A DNA stretch of 64,000 nt from CAZOWW01 sp964583765 (lineage in GTDB: Bacteria > Actinomycetota > Actinomycetes > Actinomycetales > Kineosporiaceae): NCBI GenBank assembly GCA_964583765.1, contig CAZOWW010000006.1, forward strand, positions 22,561 through 86,560, in the 5' to 3' direction. The translations under genes were made by a program, and so were the position numbers. Positions 49,529 through 59,489 of this stretch are shown piece by piece (within the stretch, counting starts at the first letter, position 1; each line of letters opens with the position of its first letter). Under the pieces are notes generated by a model. It made no database searches. It was given only the letters and a program-made list of their open reading frames with translations, and was not told where the DNA came from.

Positions 49529-50031
49529 CGGACCTGATCAGCACGCTGACCGTCCTGGCCGGCGCCCTTGCGCTCACCGCGGCCATGTCCCCGCGGGTCG
49601 GCCCGCGGCCGCGGCACCTCTTCGAGGCGATCGCCCTTGCCTCCTACGTGGGCCTGTTCTTCGTGATGCCCTGGCTCCACGCGCTCCTGTCCCTACTGCT
49701 GATCGGGCTCATCTCGGGAGCGCTCCGCGGACTCGACCAGGCCGAGCTGCGGTTCCGGGCCGAGTGGCGTGCCTACATCGGGGGATTGCAACCGGGCCGC
49801 CCGGTGCCCGAGTCGCCGACCGTGACCCTCGCCCTGAGCTGGGCCCTGGCGCACCACCGGGACGCCGCCGGCGTCCTGGCCGGTCTGGCCCTGTCCGCGA
49901 TGGCTGGCTCCTGCGAGAACTGCGGACGCCGTCCCGCCACGGAACGGACCCGAGTCGCGCGGGTCGGGCGCGAGCTGCACCTGTGCGTGGAGTGCGTCCC
50001 CCACGACCAGGGCCCGGTGTTCGCCCGATGA
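49525..50031 (+). CDS. membrane protein of the transfer operon with zinc-binding CxxC tail
   Basis: A 168-residue protein I do not recognise by family. Three hydrophobic segments (DLISTLTVLAGALALTAAM, IALASYVGLFFVMPWL, LSLLLIGLISGALRGL) are followed by helices. A short zinc-ribbon-like end follows with CENCGRRPATERTR and LCVECV (two CxxC pairs). GTG 49525 overlaps the previous stop, and its own stop overlaps the next ATG. The position suggests a role in the transfer apparatus at the membrane. Confidence 0.65.
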   Translation: MTDLISTLTVLAGALALTAAMSPRVGPRPRHLFEAIALASYVGLFFVMPWLHALLSLLLIGLISGALRGLDQAELRFRAEWRAYIGGLQPGRPVPESPTVTLALSWALAHHRDAAGVLAGLALSAMAGSCENCGRRPATERTRVARVGRELHLCVECVPHDQGPVFAR

Positions 50032-50408
50032 GCCCCGCCGACGCCGCCCGGGCCATCGACCACGCGACCATCGCGGCCGAGGCCGTCCGCGCCCTCAACC
50101 ACCTGACCCTCCAGATCGGGGCACACGATCCGGGCGGGTACCGGGAGGCGGCCGACGTCGACGAGGTCCTGGGGCAGCTCGCGGTGACCGCGCACCGGCT
50201 CTGCCAGGCCCTCGCGCAGGCGGAGCGCTGGCTCCGGCACGAGCACCGCGCCGGGCGGGTGCGGCACGACCTCTGCCCGGACGCGACCGGGCCGATCACG
50301 GTCCTCTCCTCCGAACTCCGGTACGCCCGCGCGATGTCCGCCCATCTCGCGATGTCCCTCGACAAGGCCCGGTTGATCTCGACCCATCTCGGCACGGTTC
50401 AGGGCTGA
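50028..50408 (+). CDS. small helical protein of the transfer operon
   Basis: A 126-residue soluble helical protein (AARAIDHATIAAEAVRALNH, VDEVLGQLAVTAHRLCQALA, YARAMSAHLAMSLDKARLIS). ATG overlaps the previous stop (ATGA). No family is recognised; similar short helical proteins occur upstream of coupling proteins in Streptomyces elements. A 188-base pyrimidine-rich gap follows, one place where an origin of transfer could lie, although no inverted repeat is obvious there. Confidence 0.6.
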   Translation: MSPADAARAIDHATIAAEAVRALNHLTLQIGAHDPGGYREAADVDEVLGQLAVTAHRLCQALAQAERWLRHEHRAGRVRHDLCPDATGPITVLSSELRYARAMSAHLAMSLDKARLISTHLGTVQG

Positions 50409-50596
50409 CCGCCGTCGTCCCTGGCCTCTCCCCCTCCCTCCGTCCCGTCCCACCCCTCGACGTCCCTGCATCCGCCTGCCCCCGTACCGCGCGGCCGGCC
50501 GGACGAGCTCTCGCCCCGGCCGGCCGTGCGCCGGACGAACACGCCCTCATACCGCCCGTTTCCGCACCACTTACCGACTTGAAGGGTTCCGATCCC

Positions 50597-52570
50597 ATGT
50601 TCTGGCGATTCCTCCGCGCCCTGCGCCACTACCCGTGGCGCTGGGGCCTGGCCTCCCTCGTCCTGACCCTGATCGCTCTCCTCACCTGGTGGTGGCACCC
50701 GCTGCAGCTGGCCGCCACCGTCGCCGCCCTGGTGCTCGGCACCGGCACCACAGGCTTCTGGTTCGTCCACCGGCTCGTCGTCCCTGTCACCACCGACACC
50801 TGGGTGAAGCGGCGGGATGACGAGTCCGAGCACGCCGGGGGAGTCGCCTCCCGGCTCGACGTCGGTGAGCACGCCTCCGCCGCCGCGATGCGGAAGCGGG
50901 CCCGCGTGCTACGCCCGTCGCTGCGGGACACCTCCCGCTGGCGGGTCCGGCTGACCCCGGTGACCAGCTACGCCGTCCCGCTCGTGAAGGCCGGCTGGCT
51001 GCGAATGACGTCCACCGTGTGGTCGTCCTGCGAGGACGTCACGATGCGGATCGGCGGGCCGCGGTCCGGCAAGTCCGGGTCACTGGCCTGCCACGTCCTC
51101 GACGCGCCGGGCGCGCTGATCCTGACCACCTCGCGCACCGACCTGCTCGAGGAGACGCGCGAGCACCGGGCCGCCCGCGGCCGGGTGGAGGTCTTCAACC
51201 CCACCGGGCTCGGCAAGCTGCCCTCGACCGTGCGCTGGTCGCCGCTCGCCGGTTGCACCGATCTGGCGACCGCCCAGCGCCGGGCCGCCGACCTCATCCC
51301 GGTCGCGACCACGGGGGAGGGCGAGCGGTGGGACGGCCAGGCGCGGGCGCTGCTCGCCCTGTTGCTCCACGCCGCCGCCCTGTGCGGTGGGTCGCTGCGC
51401 AGTGTCCTGGACTGGGTGAGCCCGGCCGACGACGTCGCTCGCGACGAGGTGCTCGCTGCGTTGCGGACCTCGCCGACCGTCCGGGTGGTCAGCTCCGAGA
51501 TCCGGTCGATCTACAGCACCAACGACCGCACTCTCACCTCGATCACGAGCACGCTGCTGCCGGCCGTGCGCTGGCTGGCCAACGGCACCGCCGCAGAGGT
51601 CGGCGACGCCCCGCTGGACTGCCCCGAGTTCCTGGACGTCGAGGCCCTGGTCGCCGGTGGCACGGACTCCCTGTACCTGATCGGACGGGAGGGCTCCTGC
51701 CGCCCGCTCGTCGGCGCGCTCACCGCGGAGATCGCCCACCAGGCCCGGATGATCGCGGCCGCCTCGCGGGGTGGCCGGCTCGACCCGCCGTTCACGATGG
51801 TCCTCGACGAGGCCCCGCTGACCTGCGGTCCGATCCCGCTGCAGGACTGGACGTCGGACATGGGCGGGCGCGGCGTCACCATGCACATCGCTGCCCAGTC
51901 GCTCGCCCAGCTGCGGGACGTGTGGGGCGCGGACCGGGCCGAGGCGATCTGCGGCAACGTCGGTTCGCTCATGGTGTTCGGCGGCATCAAGGCCGCGAGC
52001 GACCTCGAACGGATCTCCACGCTCGCCGGCACGCACCTGGTGCAGCTGGACTCCGACGACCGTCGGCCCCTGCCTGTGATGACGCCCGCGCAGGTGTCGT
52101 CCCTGCCGATGGGCACCGCCCTGGTGCTGCGCAACGGCATGCGGCCGATCGTCGGCAAGGCCCCGCTGGTCTGGGAGCGTCGTCGGCGGGAGGCACGGCG
52201 CCGCAAGTTGCGGGCGGTCGGCGTCGTGGTCGCCCGGGGGGCTCGACTCGGTGGTCGGGGAGCGCGGATCGGGCGCCGAGTCGGTTGGCGATGGGCGGTG
52301 CGCCTGGTCGTCGTCATCCGGGCCGCAGTCGTCCGCGCGGGGGAGCGCTGGGCCCCTCGCCTGACGGTCGCTGTCCGGACCGGAATCGCTCGCGTCCGGG
52401 CGGGTATCGCGCGGGCTCTGGCCGGTGCCCGGAGTCTGTGGACCGGCGTCGGGACCCTGCCGGCTCGCGTTCGGAGGCGGTGGGCCGGCGTCCGTGGGAC
52501 GTCGTCGTCCGAACAGCTGGCCGTGACCTCCGGCGCCTTGCGCGACGGCCAGGACGGTGAGCGGGCGTGA
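50597..52570 (+). CDS. VirD4/TraG-like type IV coupling protein
   Basis: A 657-residue membrane ATPase that would pass the relaxase-DNA complex to the transfer pore. Two N-terminal helices (WGLASLVLTLIALLTWWW, AATVAALVLGTGTTGFW) precede the ATPase: Walker A GGPRSGKSG (residues 153-161), LILTTSRTDLLEETREHRA, Walker B FTMVLDEAPLTCGP, and AQSLAQLRDVWG. The last 120 residues are an unusual Arg/Val-rich basic tail. GAAGGG upstream supports ATG 50597. Its stop overlaps the next start by four bases. Confidence 0.9.
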   Translation: MFWRFLRALRHYPWRWGLASLVLTLIALLTWWWHPLQLAATVAALVLGTGTTGFWFVHRLVVPVTTDTWVKRRDDESEHAGGVASRLDVGEHASAAAMRKRARVLRPSLRDTSRWRVRLTPVTSYAVPLVKAGWLRMTSTVWSSCEDVTMRIGGPRSGKSGSLACHVLDAPGALILTTSRTDLLEETREHRAARGRVEVFNPTGLGKLPSTVRWSPLAGCTDLATAQRRAADLIPVATTGEGERWDGQARALLALLLHAAALCGGSLRSVLDWVSPADDVARDEVLAALRTSPTVRVVSSEIRSIYSTNDRTLTSITSTLLPAVRWLANGTAAEVGDAPLDCPEFLDVEALVAGGTDSLYLIGREGSCRPLVGALTAEIAHQARMIAAASRGGRLDPPFTMVLDEAPLTCGPIPLQDWTSDMGGRGVTMHIAAQSLAQLRDVWGADRAEAICGNVGSLMVFGGIKAASDLERISTLAGTHLVQLDSDDRRPLPVMTPAQVSSLPMGTALVLRNGMRPIVGKAPLVWERRRREARRRKLRAVGVVVARGARLGGRGARIGRRVGWRWAVRLVVVIRAAVVRAGERWAPRLTVAVRTGIARVRAGIARALAGARSLWTGVGTLPARVRRRWAGVRGTSSSEQLAVTSGALRDGQDGERA

Positions 52571-53211
52571 GGGTGCACCAGACGAAGGACGAGGGCAACG
52601 CCCTGGCCGGGCTCGCCCGCCAGGTCGACCGCCTCGAGAACGAGGTCGCCGGTCTCGCGACCCTGCGCGCCGACATCGACGAGCACAGCCTCGCCCTGCG
52701 CCGGCTCAGTGACGCCCTGGCCGAGCAGGCCACCAGCCGGGCCCGGTCCCGGGCGCGTGCCGGGCAGCAGTCGGGCGGGGACGACGGCGACCGGCCAGCC
52801 GTCGCCGAGTGGTTGACCGTCCAGGACCCGGGGTTGGCAGTGCGCTGGCTCGACGAGCTCAGCGTGTGGGTGGCGCGGGTGTGGAACGCGTTCCAGCCGA
52901 TGCCCGATTGCTGGCCGTGGCACCCGACGGTCGTCGCCGAACTGCTGGCCTGCCGGGCGAGCTGGACGGCGGCGACCGGCCCCGACGCGACGCCTGACGC
53001 GCTCAGCGCCTGGCACGACCGGTGGCGCCCCGGGACGGCGGCCCGCGTGGGGCGGTCGCTGAGCGGGTGCGTGCGAGCCGGCCTGCACGTGGACGGCGCC
53101 GTGCGCTGCGAGATCGACCCGACCGTGCTGGACGAGGTGGCCGTGTGGTGGGCAACCACGCACGGCACCGCGCCGGCCCCCGGCCTCAGCCGATCCCAGG
53201 AGGTGCGCTGA
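52567..53211 (+). CDS. DUF4913-like protein of the transfer operon
   Basis: A 214-residue protein. A coiled coil starts it (LARQVDRLENEVAGLATLRA, DEHSLALRRLSDALAEQ). The rest has a Trp-rich fold, with AEWLTVQDPGLAVRWLDEL, CWPWHPTVVAELLACRASW and WHDRWRPG, that matches the DUF4913 proteins found with actinobacterial coupling proteins. It probably acts as an adaptor or lytic-like accessory; the function is unknown. It overlaps both neighbours. Confidence 0.65.
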   Translation: MRVHQTKDEGNALAGLARQVDRLENEVAGLATLRADIDEHSLALRRLSDALAEQATSRARSRARAGQQSGGDDGDRPAVAEWLTVQDPGLAVRWLDELSVWVARVWNAFQPMPDCWPWHPTVVAELLACRASWTAATGPDATPDALSAWHDRWRPGTAARVGRSLSGCVRAGLHVDGAVRCEIDPTVLDEVAVWWATTHGTAPAPGLSRSQEVR

Positions 53212-55220
53212 TGAACGAGCAGTGGCAGGACGGCGTGGCCGCCGGCGCCGGGCAGCTCTCGGCCGAGGCCGCGGCTCAGGCCCGCCGGCTCCGGCTGGCG
53301 GCGCACGCGGTGCTGTCGGTGGTCGCCGTGATGGGCGCGGCGCTGTCCTACACCTCGCTGCAGCGGGCGGCCGCGCGGTGGTTCGACGGCGCCCTGCTGT
53401 CGTACGGGTTCCCGCTGCTCGTCGACGCCCTGGTGCTCGGTGCCAGCCTCCAATTCGTCGCCGCGGCGCGCACCCGTTCCGCGGGCCGGTTCGGGTGGCG
53501 GCTCACCGCGCATGCCGGCATCGGCGGGACGTTGCTGCTCAACGCCCTGGCGGCGCTGGACGGGCCGCGCGGTGGCGCGGCGGCCGTGCCCTGGCACGTC
53601 ACGGCGCCGGCCGTGTGGGCGGTGTTGGTCGAGCTGTACGCCCGGGGAGCAGCGGGGGCGTGGAAGTCCGAGCAGTCCGAGGTGACTGCGCGGATCCCGC
53701 TGCGGCTGTGGCTGACCGCCCCCGTGGAGTCGGCGCGGACGTGGCTGCGGCAGGCCCGGCTCACCGCCGCGGTCGCCGCCCGGTTCGAGGTCGGCCGGCA
53801 CGCCGCCGCGGTCGAGGCCCTACGCCTGACGCTGTCCGGCCGCCCGGGACGCCGGGTGCGGCGGGTGCTGCGTCGGCAGCTGCGCGCCGGGTCGCTCACC
53901 CCCGACGCCGTGCTGGAGGCGTGCGGGTGGCACGCCACGGGCCAGCCGGCGTCGCTCGACGCCCACGCGGTGCTGCGGGCTGCTCTCACCGGGCGGCCGG
54001 GCTGGTCCGGCTGCGCCGGAGGAGTCGGAGGGGTCGGAGGGGTGGCCGGCTGCGCCGGCACGCCCGGGGAGTCGGGCCAGAGCGGGTCATCGGCTGCGGC
54101 TGTTGGCAGGAAGGTCGCAGGCTTCGCGGTGGGTGTTGCGGGCGAGGTGGGCTTCGACGGGATTCCGGGCGGCTCGGTCGCCGGCACTGCTCCGGCCGTA
54201 GCCGATACGGCTCTGGCCTCGACCCGCGCGGATACGTATCCCATCCTCAAAGGCAGCCACTCCGCCACGGGCCGAGCGGACACGATGACGGACACAGCGA
54301 CGGTCCCGGCAAGTACAGCCCAGGCCCCTCCCGTTGCTGGGACGACGCGGCTCCACCCGCGCACGGATGCGCAGATCCTTGCGGAGATCGGCGGCGAGCC
54401 GCCGAGCATCCGGGCGCTCATGCGCGAGTACGGCATCGGCCAAGTACGGGCGACTCGGCTACGCCAGGAGGCGTCCGCCGCCCTCCGCGGTTCGGCTCCG
54501 GCACCCAGGGCCGTCCGCCCGGCCGCTATCGCGCCCGGCGCAGCCCGGTCGCCGGAGACGCTGTCTGATCCGATTCCCGGGCAGGCCGAGCTCTTCGCTC
54601 CGACGCCCGGCCAGCGGACGCAGTCCGTCGAGGTCCCGACCCTGCCGGGGGAGGTGCCGGACCACCTCCCTGAGCCGCTGGCACTGCCCGGGGAGACCTA
54701 CCTCCCAGGACGGGACCCCCAGGACTTGCCGCCCGAGGTATGCGCGCAGTCGGCGTCCGCGCAACCCGCCGGGCGACAGGCTGCCCACGGCCAGAGCGAC
54801 CCCAGGCCAGCCGTTCGGAACACACTCATGGAGCCGAAGAACACAGATCAGGGGGAGCAGGACCCAGCAGAGGAATTCGTTGAGCAGTCATTCAAAGGGG
54901 TCTCCGCCCAACCTGATGATCAAGCCCAGGGAAGTCCAGAGCAGGAATCACACCCAGGCATCACTGATCGAGTAGGGCGGCCGAGCCCGGCCGGAAGGGC
55001 TGGCGTCGCCGTCGCCGGAAACGCCGCGCTGCCCGATTCCTTCGGCTCTGTCGATCCGGCCGCTCGCCGGATCGACGCCCTCGACCCGGGCTTCCGGGTG
55101 GCCGCCCCTCCGGCCCACGGCGTGGCTTACGTCGTGGGCGTGCCCGGTGGCCGGGCTGACCGCGGGGATGTCGCCGTCCCTGACGCCGTTGGCGCGACCG
55201 ACGCCCCGGGGAGCCGCTGA
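53211..55220 (+). CDS. DUF2637 membrane protein with C-terminal HTH-like segment (SpdB-like)
   Basis: A 669-residue protein that starts with the DUF2637 region: several helices (AAHAVLSVVAVMGAALSYTS, YGFPLLVDALVLGASLQFV, LTAHAGIGGTLLLNALAAL). Gly/Ala- and Pro-rich linkers follow. Around residue 385-425 an HTH-like segment (IRALMREYGIGQVRATRLRQ) could bind DNA. DUF2637 proteins are typical of actinobacterial conjugative elements and plasmid-spread functions (Spd). The very long disordered end is odd. It overlaps the next start by TGATG. Confidence 0.75.
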   Translation: MNEQWQDGVAAGAGQLSAEAAAQARRLRLAAHAVLSVVAVMGAALSYTSLQRAAARWFDGALLSYGFPLLVDALVLGASLQFVAAARTRSAGRFGWRLTAHAGIGGTLLLNALAALDGPRGGAAAVPWHVTAPAVWAVLVELYARGAAGAWKSEQSEVTARIPLRLWLTAPVESARTWLRQARLTAAVAARFEVGRHAAAVEALRLTLSGRPGRRVRRVLRRQLRAGSLTPDAVLEACGWHATGQPASLDAHAVLRAALTGRPGWSGCAGGVGGVGGVAGCAGTPGESGQSGSSAAAVGRKVAGFAVGVAGEVGFDGIPGGSVAGTAPAVADTALASTRADTYPILKGSHSATGRADTMTDTATVPASTAQAPPVAGTTRLHPRTDAQILAEIGGEPPSIRALMREYGIGQVRATRLRQEASAALRGSAPAPRAVRPAAIAPGAARSPETLSDPIPGQAELFAPTPGQRTQSVEVPTLPGEVPDHLPEPLALPGETYLPGRDPQDLPPEVCAQSASAQPAGRQAAHGQSDPRPAVRNTLMEPKNTDQGEQDPAEEFVEQSFKGVSAQPDDQAQGSPEQESHPGITDRVGRPSPAGRAGVAVAGNAALPDSFGSVDPAARRIDALDPGFRVAAPPAHGVAYVVGVPGGRADRGDVAVPDAVGATDAPGSR

Positions 55221-58200
55221 TGCTCTCGATCTCGTCCGGGCACTCCGCCGCCTACCTCACGAGCGCTGTCGGTCAGGGCATGGAGTCCTATTACACGGGC
55301 GCGGTGACGGCCGGGGAGCCGCCGGGTCGGTGGAACGCTGCCGGCGCGGCGTCCCTCGGGCTGGCCGGCGAGGTCGACGCCGACGTCATCGCGGCCGTGT
55401 ACGAGCGGTTCGCCGACCCGCGCGATCCGCGGTTCGCGGCCGAGGCGACCCGGGAGGAGGCCGACGTACTCGGCCGGGCGCCCAAGCGGTTCCGCACGCC
55501 CGAGGAGGTCGTGGCCGCCCGTATCGAGGCGTACTCGGGTACGCCCCTTCCCGAGCAGGTACGGGCATGGCAGATCGAGGCCGAGCGAGATACACCCAAG
55601 GCCGTCATGTTCTACGACCTGACGTTCTCCCCGGTGAAGTCAGTGACCGTACTTCACACCGCGTTCGAGCGGGCCGCGGTCGAGGCGCGCGAGGCCGGTG
55701 ACACCGAGGCCGCAGCCGCATGGGGTGCGAAAGTCGCCGAGATCGACGAGGCGATCCAGGCTGCGAACGGGGTGATGCTCGACTACGTCGCCCGGCGCGG
55801 CGGGTACTCCCGGACCGGCCGGCACGGCTCCCACTCGTCGACCGGGCGCTGGGTGGACGCGCACGATCTGGTCGTCGCGTCCTTCTACCAACACACCTCC
55901 CGGGACCTCGATCCCCAGCTCCACGTCCACAACGCGCTGCTCAACCGGGTGGAGTGTCCGGACGGCCAGTGGCGGGCCCTGGACTCCAGGGCCATCCACG
56001 CGACCAAGCAAGGAGCCGGCGCTCTCGCCGACCGCGTGCTCGAGGTGGAGCTGTCCCGCCGCCTCGGCGTCTCATGGGTGATGCGAGCGGACGGCGTCGC
56101 CCGGGAGATCGAGGGCGTCGACCAGGCCGCGATGGACCTGTTTTCCTCCCGGTCGCGAACCCTCACGCGCAAGGCCGAGGAGCTCATCGCCGAGGCCGAG
56201 GGGCAGTTCGGGCGCACGCTCACGAGCCTGGAGCGGGACCGGTACCGCCGGCAGGCGTCCATGGCGACTCGCCGGGCCAAGACTCACGAGGGGGAGACCC
56301 GGGCCGAGCAGCTGCAGCGGTGGGACGCCCAGCTCCGCACCGAGGTGGCTGGCGGCCTGCGGCGCATCGCCGAGCGGTTCGAGAAGCTGGGCCCAGGGAC
56401 GGCGCCGGCGGCTGGCGAGTGGTCGCCTGAGCTGGTCATCGCCCAGGCGGTCGAGGCCTGCCACACCGGCACGGCCGGGGACGGGCGGGCGACCTTCGGC
56501 CGCTCCGAGCTGGTTCGCCAGATCCTGCTCGCCCTGCCCGACCAGCTCGGGGACCTGCGACCCGAGGACGTCGCCGCTCTGGTCGAGGAGCTGGCCGACC
56601 AGGCGCTGGCCGGGGACGGTGTGGTGCAGACCGCCGGGCGGGAGCTGGGGAGTGAGCCGGCGGCCTCGCGGTTGGCCGACGGGCGTGCGGCGACCATCGC
56701 GCCCGGTTCGCAACGATGGGCCGGCGCCGGGCATGTCGAGGCGGAGATCGCTTTGCTGCGCACCGCAGGTGTGCGCGGCCGGGCGCGGCTGGACGCCGCG
56801 GCTCTGCAGGAGTGGCTCGCAGGCCCGGGCACTGACCTCAGCCCGGCGCAACGCGAGGCCGTGGCTGGGTTGGCGACCTCGGACGCCGCCCTGGCCGTGC
56901 TGGTCGGGCCGGCCGGCACCGGGAAGTCCTTCACCGCCGGCATCCTCGCCGCCGCGTGGAGCGACCTCGGGGAGAGCGGGCGCGTTGTCGGCGTGGCCAC
57001 CGCCCAGCTCGCCGCGGACGTCCTTCGGGACGACGGCGTGCCGGACACCGCGAACGTCGCGGCGTTCCTGACCGCGCAGCGCCGCCTCGCCGCGGGCCGA
57101 GCGCTGCCCGGGGACGAGCGGTTGCGCCTGTCTTCCCGGGACGTGCTGCTGGTGGACGAGGCGTCGATGCTCGACACGGAGGCCCTGGCTGGGCTGCACC
57201 AGGCGGTCGAATTCGCCGGGGCGCGGATGGTGCTCATGGGGGACCCACGCCAGCTCGGTGCGATCGGCGCCGGCGGGCTCATGCGTACCGCGGTCGAGCG
57301 AGGAGCCGAGACCTACACCCTGTCCGAGGTACGGCGCTTCAACGCGGAGTGGGAGCGCGAGGCCTCCCTGCGACTGCGCGACGGCGACGTCGACGTCGTG
57401 GCCGAGTACGACCGGCGCGGGCGGATCGTGGAGGCAGGTACCGAGGAAGCGACCGTCGCGGCCATCGCACGGGCCGCGGCCGCCGATCGGCTCGCCGGGC
57501 GGGAGACGCTGGTCGTGGCGCCGTCCAACCGGCTCGCGGCAGACGTCGCAGCCGAGGTTCGCCGGCACCTGGTCGCCGTCGGGCAGGTCGAGGAGGCCGG
57601 GGTAGAGCTGCGGGACCGGTGCACCGCCGGGGTGGGCGACGTCGTCCAGGCCCGGCGTATCGACCGGGCGCTAGGGCTGACCAACCGGGAGACCTACCGG
57701 GTCACCGCCCTCACGCCGGACGGTGGACTCGAGGTGGTCAGTACCCGCACTGGGGAGGTGCGGGAGATCCCGGCCGGCTACGTCGCGGCCGACGTGACCC
57801 TGGCTTACGCCGGGACCGTGCACGCCGCCCAGGGCGCCACGGTCGATGCCGGGCACGCCCTGGTCACCGCGGGCATCCCGGCCGCGGCCGCCTACGTGGG
57901 GCTCAGCCGTGGCCGGGACAGCAACACCGCGTGGTGCGTGACAGACGCCAGCGATGGCCGGGAGCCCTCGACCGGCCGAGCCGTGCTCGCCGGGGTCGTG
58001 GCGGGGCCGGAGCGTCCGGACGAGTGGTCTGCGACCCAGGTCGCGGAGGCCGACGAGCAGTCGCTGCGGTCCGCGGACCGGCTCCTGGGCCTGGTCGAGG
58101 ACGAGACCCGGCTGGCCTGCCGGGAACGCCTGGACGCCGACCTGGACCAGCTGGTCGCCGACGGCGTGCTCTCGGAGCAGGACCGGGCCCGGTTCGGCGC

Positions 58201-59482
58201 GGACCAGGGCAGCGAGTACCTCGCCCGGCTCCTGCGTGCCCACGAGCAGGCCGGCTCCGATCCGGCCGACGTGCTGCGCCAGGCCATCGCCGCGCGGTCG
58301 CTGGGCAGTGCCCTGTCCGTGGCTCAGGTGGTCGCCGGTCGGATCGACCACACCCGCCCGCTGCCCGTGCCCCAGCTGGACGCCGGGCCGCCGGCGCGCA
58401 TGGCCCCGGACCGGCAGGCTCACCTGGAGGACCTGAACGGGCGGTTGGCCGCCCGGCAGGCCGAGCTCGGCCACCAGGTCGCCGAGGAGCCGCCTGCGTG
58501 GGCGATTGCGGTGTTCGGGCCCCTGCCGGAGGACGAGGCTGAGCGGGGGGAGTGGCAGGAGCGCGTCGGTGTCATCGCAGCCTGGCGCGAGGCGTCCGGA
58601 TGGGACTCGACGGCGACGGCGATCGGCCGATGCCCGGGACCCTCGACCCCCGAGAAGCGCGCTCAGTGGCACCGGGCTTACGCCGCCGCCGGCAGGCCCG
58701 AAGAGCGGCGCCCCGAGGCTGAGATGACCGACGGCCGGCTGCTCGTGCGCGTGGCCGCTGCGCGCCGCGAGGAAGCCGCTGCCCCGCCGTACGTCGACGA
58801 CCAGCTCCGCGAGCAGCACCAGGTGGCCGCGCAGGCCGAACGGGATGCCATCCTGGCCAGAGCTGGCGGAGACGAGGCCGTGGCGCGGGATCTGGACGAG
58901 CAGGCTGCCGCGGCACGTGAGGCCGCTGACCGGCTCGCGGACCTCGCCCAGCTCCGGGCCGGGTGGCTCGGTGCGTCGGTCGAGACGCGGGAAGCCGGCC
59001 GTGCCGCCCGCGAGGAACTCCTGCGCCGCGGCATCGACCCAGACCAGCCGGCCAACCGGGTCAGCGCCGACGAGTGGCTCGCCGCCGAACGCAGCGCTCG
59101 AGAGACTGACGACGCCCACCGGGTGGTCACGGAGGCCGATGTCGACCAGGTCGACCAGTTCGGGATGTTCGACGCTGGCCCGCCAACGGGCACTGCCGGG
59201 AAGCCGCAGGTCGATCATGCTGCGCGAGAGACGGAGACTGACGCCCTGGACACGGATCAACGGGTCGAAGTGAGCTCGCACCGCCGGATCAGCGCCCGAA
59301 CCCTCGGCGACGACGCGATCGTGGCCTCTGCCCTGACCGTCGCTTGTCGTGCCGACGACGAGCTGGCAGACCGTGCTTCCCAGAACGCTGCCGCACCAGT
59401 AGACGAGGCATGGCACGCACACGAGGCTGACGATGCAGTCCGCGCCGAACTCGACCGCGGCGTCGCCGCAGACGGCAGTTGA
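55220..59482 (+). CDS. MobF-type conjugative relaxase with helicase domain (TraI/TrwC-like)
   Basis: A 1420-residue enzyme that nicks the origin of transfer and unwinds the transferred strand. The relaxase domain (1-330) has the N-terminal SSGHSAAYLTS with Tyr24/Tyr25 as catalytic candidates. The three-histidine metal site is His225, His235 and His237 in HTSRDLDPQLHVHN. The SF1 helicase follows: Walker A GPAGTGKS (563-570), LLVDEASMLD, MGDPRQLGAIGAGG, and a C-terminal VHAAQGATVDAGHALVT segment. A long charged end follows. It is the last gene of the overlapping transfer operon. Confidence 0.93.
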   Translation: MLSISSGHSAAYLTSAVGQGMESYYTGAVTAGEPPGRWNAAGAASLGLAGEVDADVIAAVYERFADPRDPRFAAEATREEADVLGRAPKRFRTPEEVVAARIEAYSGTPLPEQVRAWQIEAERDTPKAVMFYDLTFSPVKSVTVLHTAFERAAVEAREAGDTEAAAAWGAKVAEIDEAIQAANGVMLDYVARRGGYSRTGRHGSHSSTGRWVDAHDLVVASFYQHTSRDLDPQLHVHNALLNRVECPDGQWRALDSRAIHATKQGAGALADRVLEVELSRRLGVSWVMRADGVAREIEGVDQAAMDLFSSRSRTLTRKAEELIAEAEGQFGRTLTSLERDRYRRQASMATRRAKTHEGETRAEQLQRWDAQLRTEVAGGLRRIAERFEKLGPGTAPAAGEWSPELVIAQAVEACHTGTAGDGRATFGRSELVRQILLALPDQLGDLRPEDVAALVEELADQALAGDGVVQTAGRELGSEPAASRLADGRAATIAPGSQRWAGAGHVEAEIALLRTAGVRGRARLDAAALQEWLAGPGTDLSPAQREAVAGLATSDAALAVLVGPAGTGKSFTAGILAAAWSDLGESGRVVGVATAQLAADVLRDDGVPDTANVAAFLTAQRRLAAGRALPGDERLRLSSRDVLLVDEASMLDTEALAGLHQAVEFAGARMVLMGDPRQLGAIGAGGLMRTAVERGAETYTLSEVRRFNAEWEREASLRLRDGDVDVVAEYDRRGRIVEAGTEEATVAAIARAAAADRLAGRETLVVAPSNRLAADVAAEVRRHLVAVGQVEEAGVELRDRCTAGVGDVVQARRIDRALGLTNRETYRVTALTPDGGLEVVSTRTGEVREIPAGYVAADVTLAYAGTVHAAQGATVDAGHALVTAGIPAAAAYVGLSRGRDSNTAWCVTDASDGREPSTGRAVLAGVVAGPERPDEWSATQVAEADEQSLRSADRLLGLVEDETRLACRERLDADLDQLVADGVLSEQDRARFGADQGSEYLARLLRAHEQAGSDPADVLRQAIAARSLGSALSVAQVVAGRIDHTRPLPVPQLDAGPPARMAPDRQAHLEDLNGRLAARQAELGHQVAEEPPAWAIAVFGPLPEDEAERGEWQERVGVIAAWREASGWDSTATAIGRCPGPSTPEKRAQWHRAYAAAGRPEERRPEAEMTDGRLLVRVAAARREEAAAPPYVDDQLREQHQVAAQAERDAILARAGGDEAVARDLDEQAAAAREAADRLADLAQLRAGWLGASVETREAGRAAREELLRRGIDPDQPANRVSADEWLAAERSARETDDAHRVVTEADVDQVDQFGMFDAGPPTGTAGKPQVDHAARETETDALDTDQRVEVSSHRRISARTLGDDAIVASALTVACRADDELADRASQNAAAPVDEAWHAHEADDAVRAELDRGVAADGS

Positions 59483-59489
59483 TTCCCGG

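Noticed and set aside
50409..50596. origin of transfer in the gap before the coupling protein
   Set aside because: The gap is pyrimidine-rich but shows no clear inverted repeat or nick-site motif, so an oriT call is not supported.
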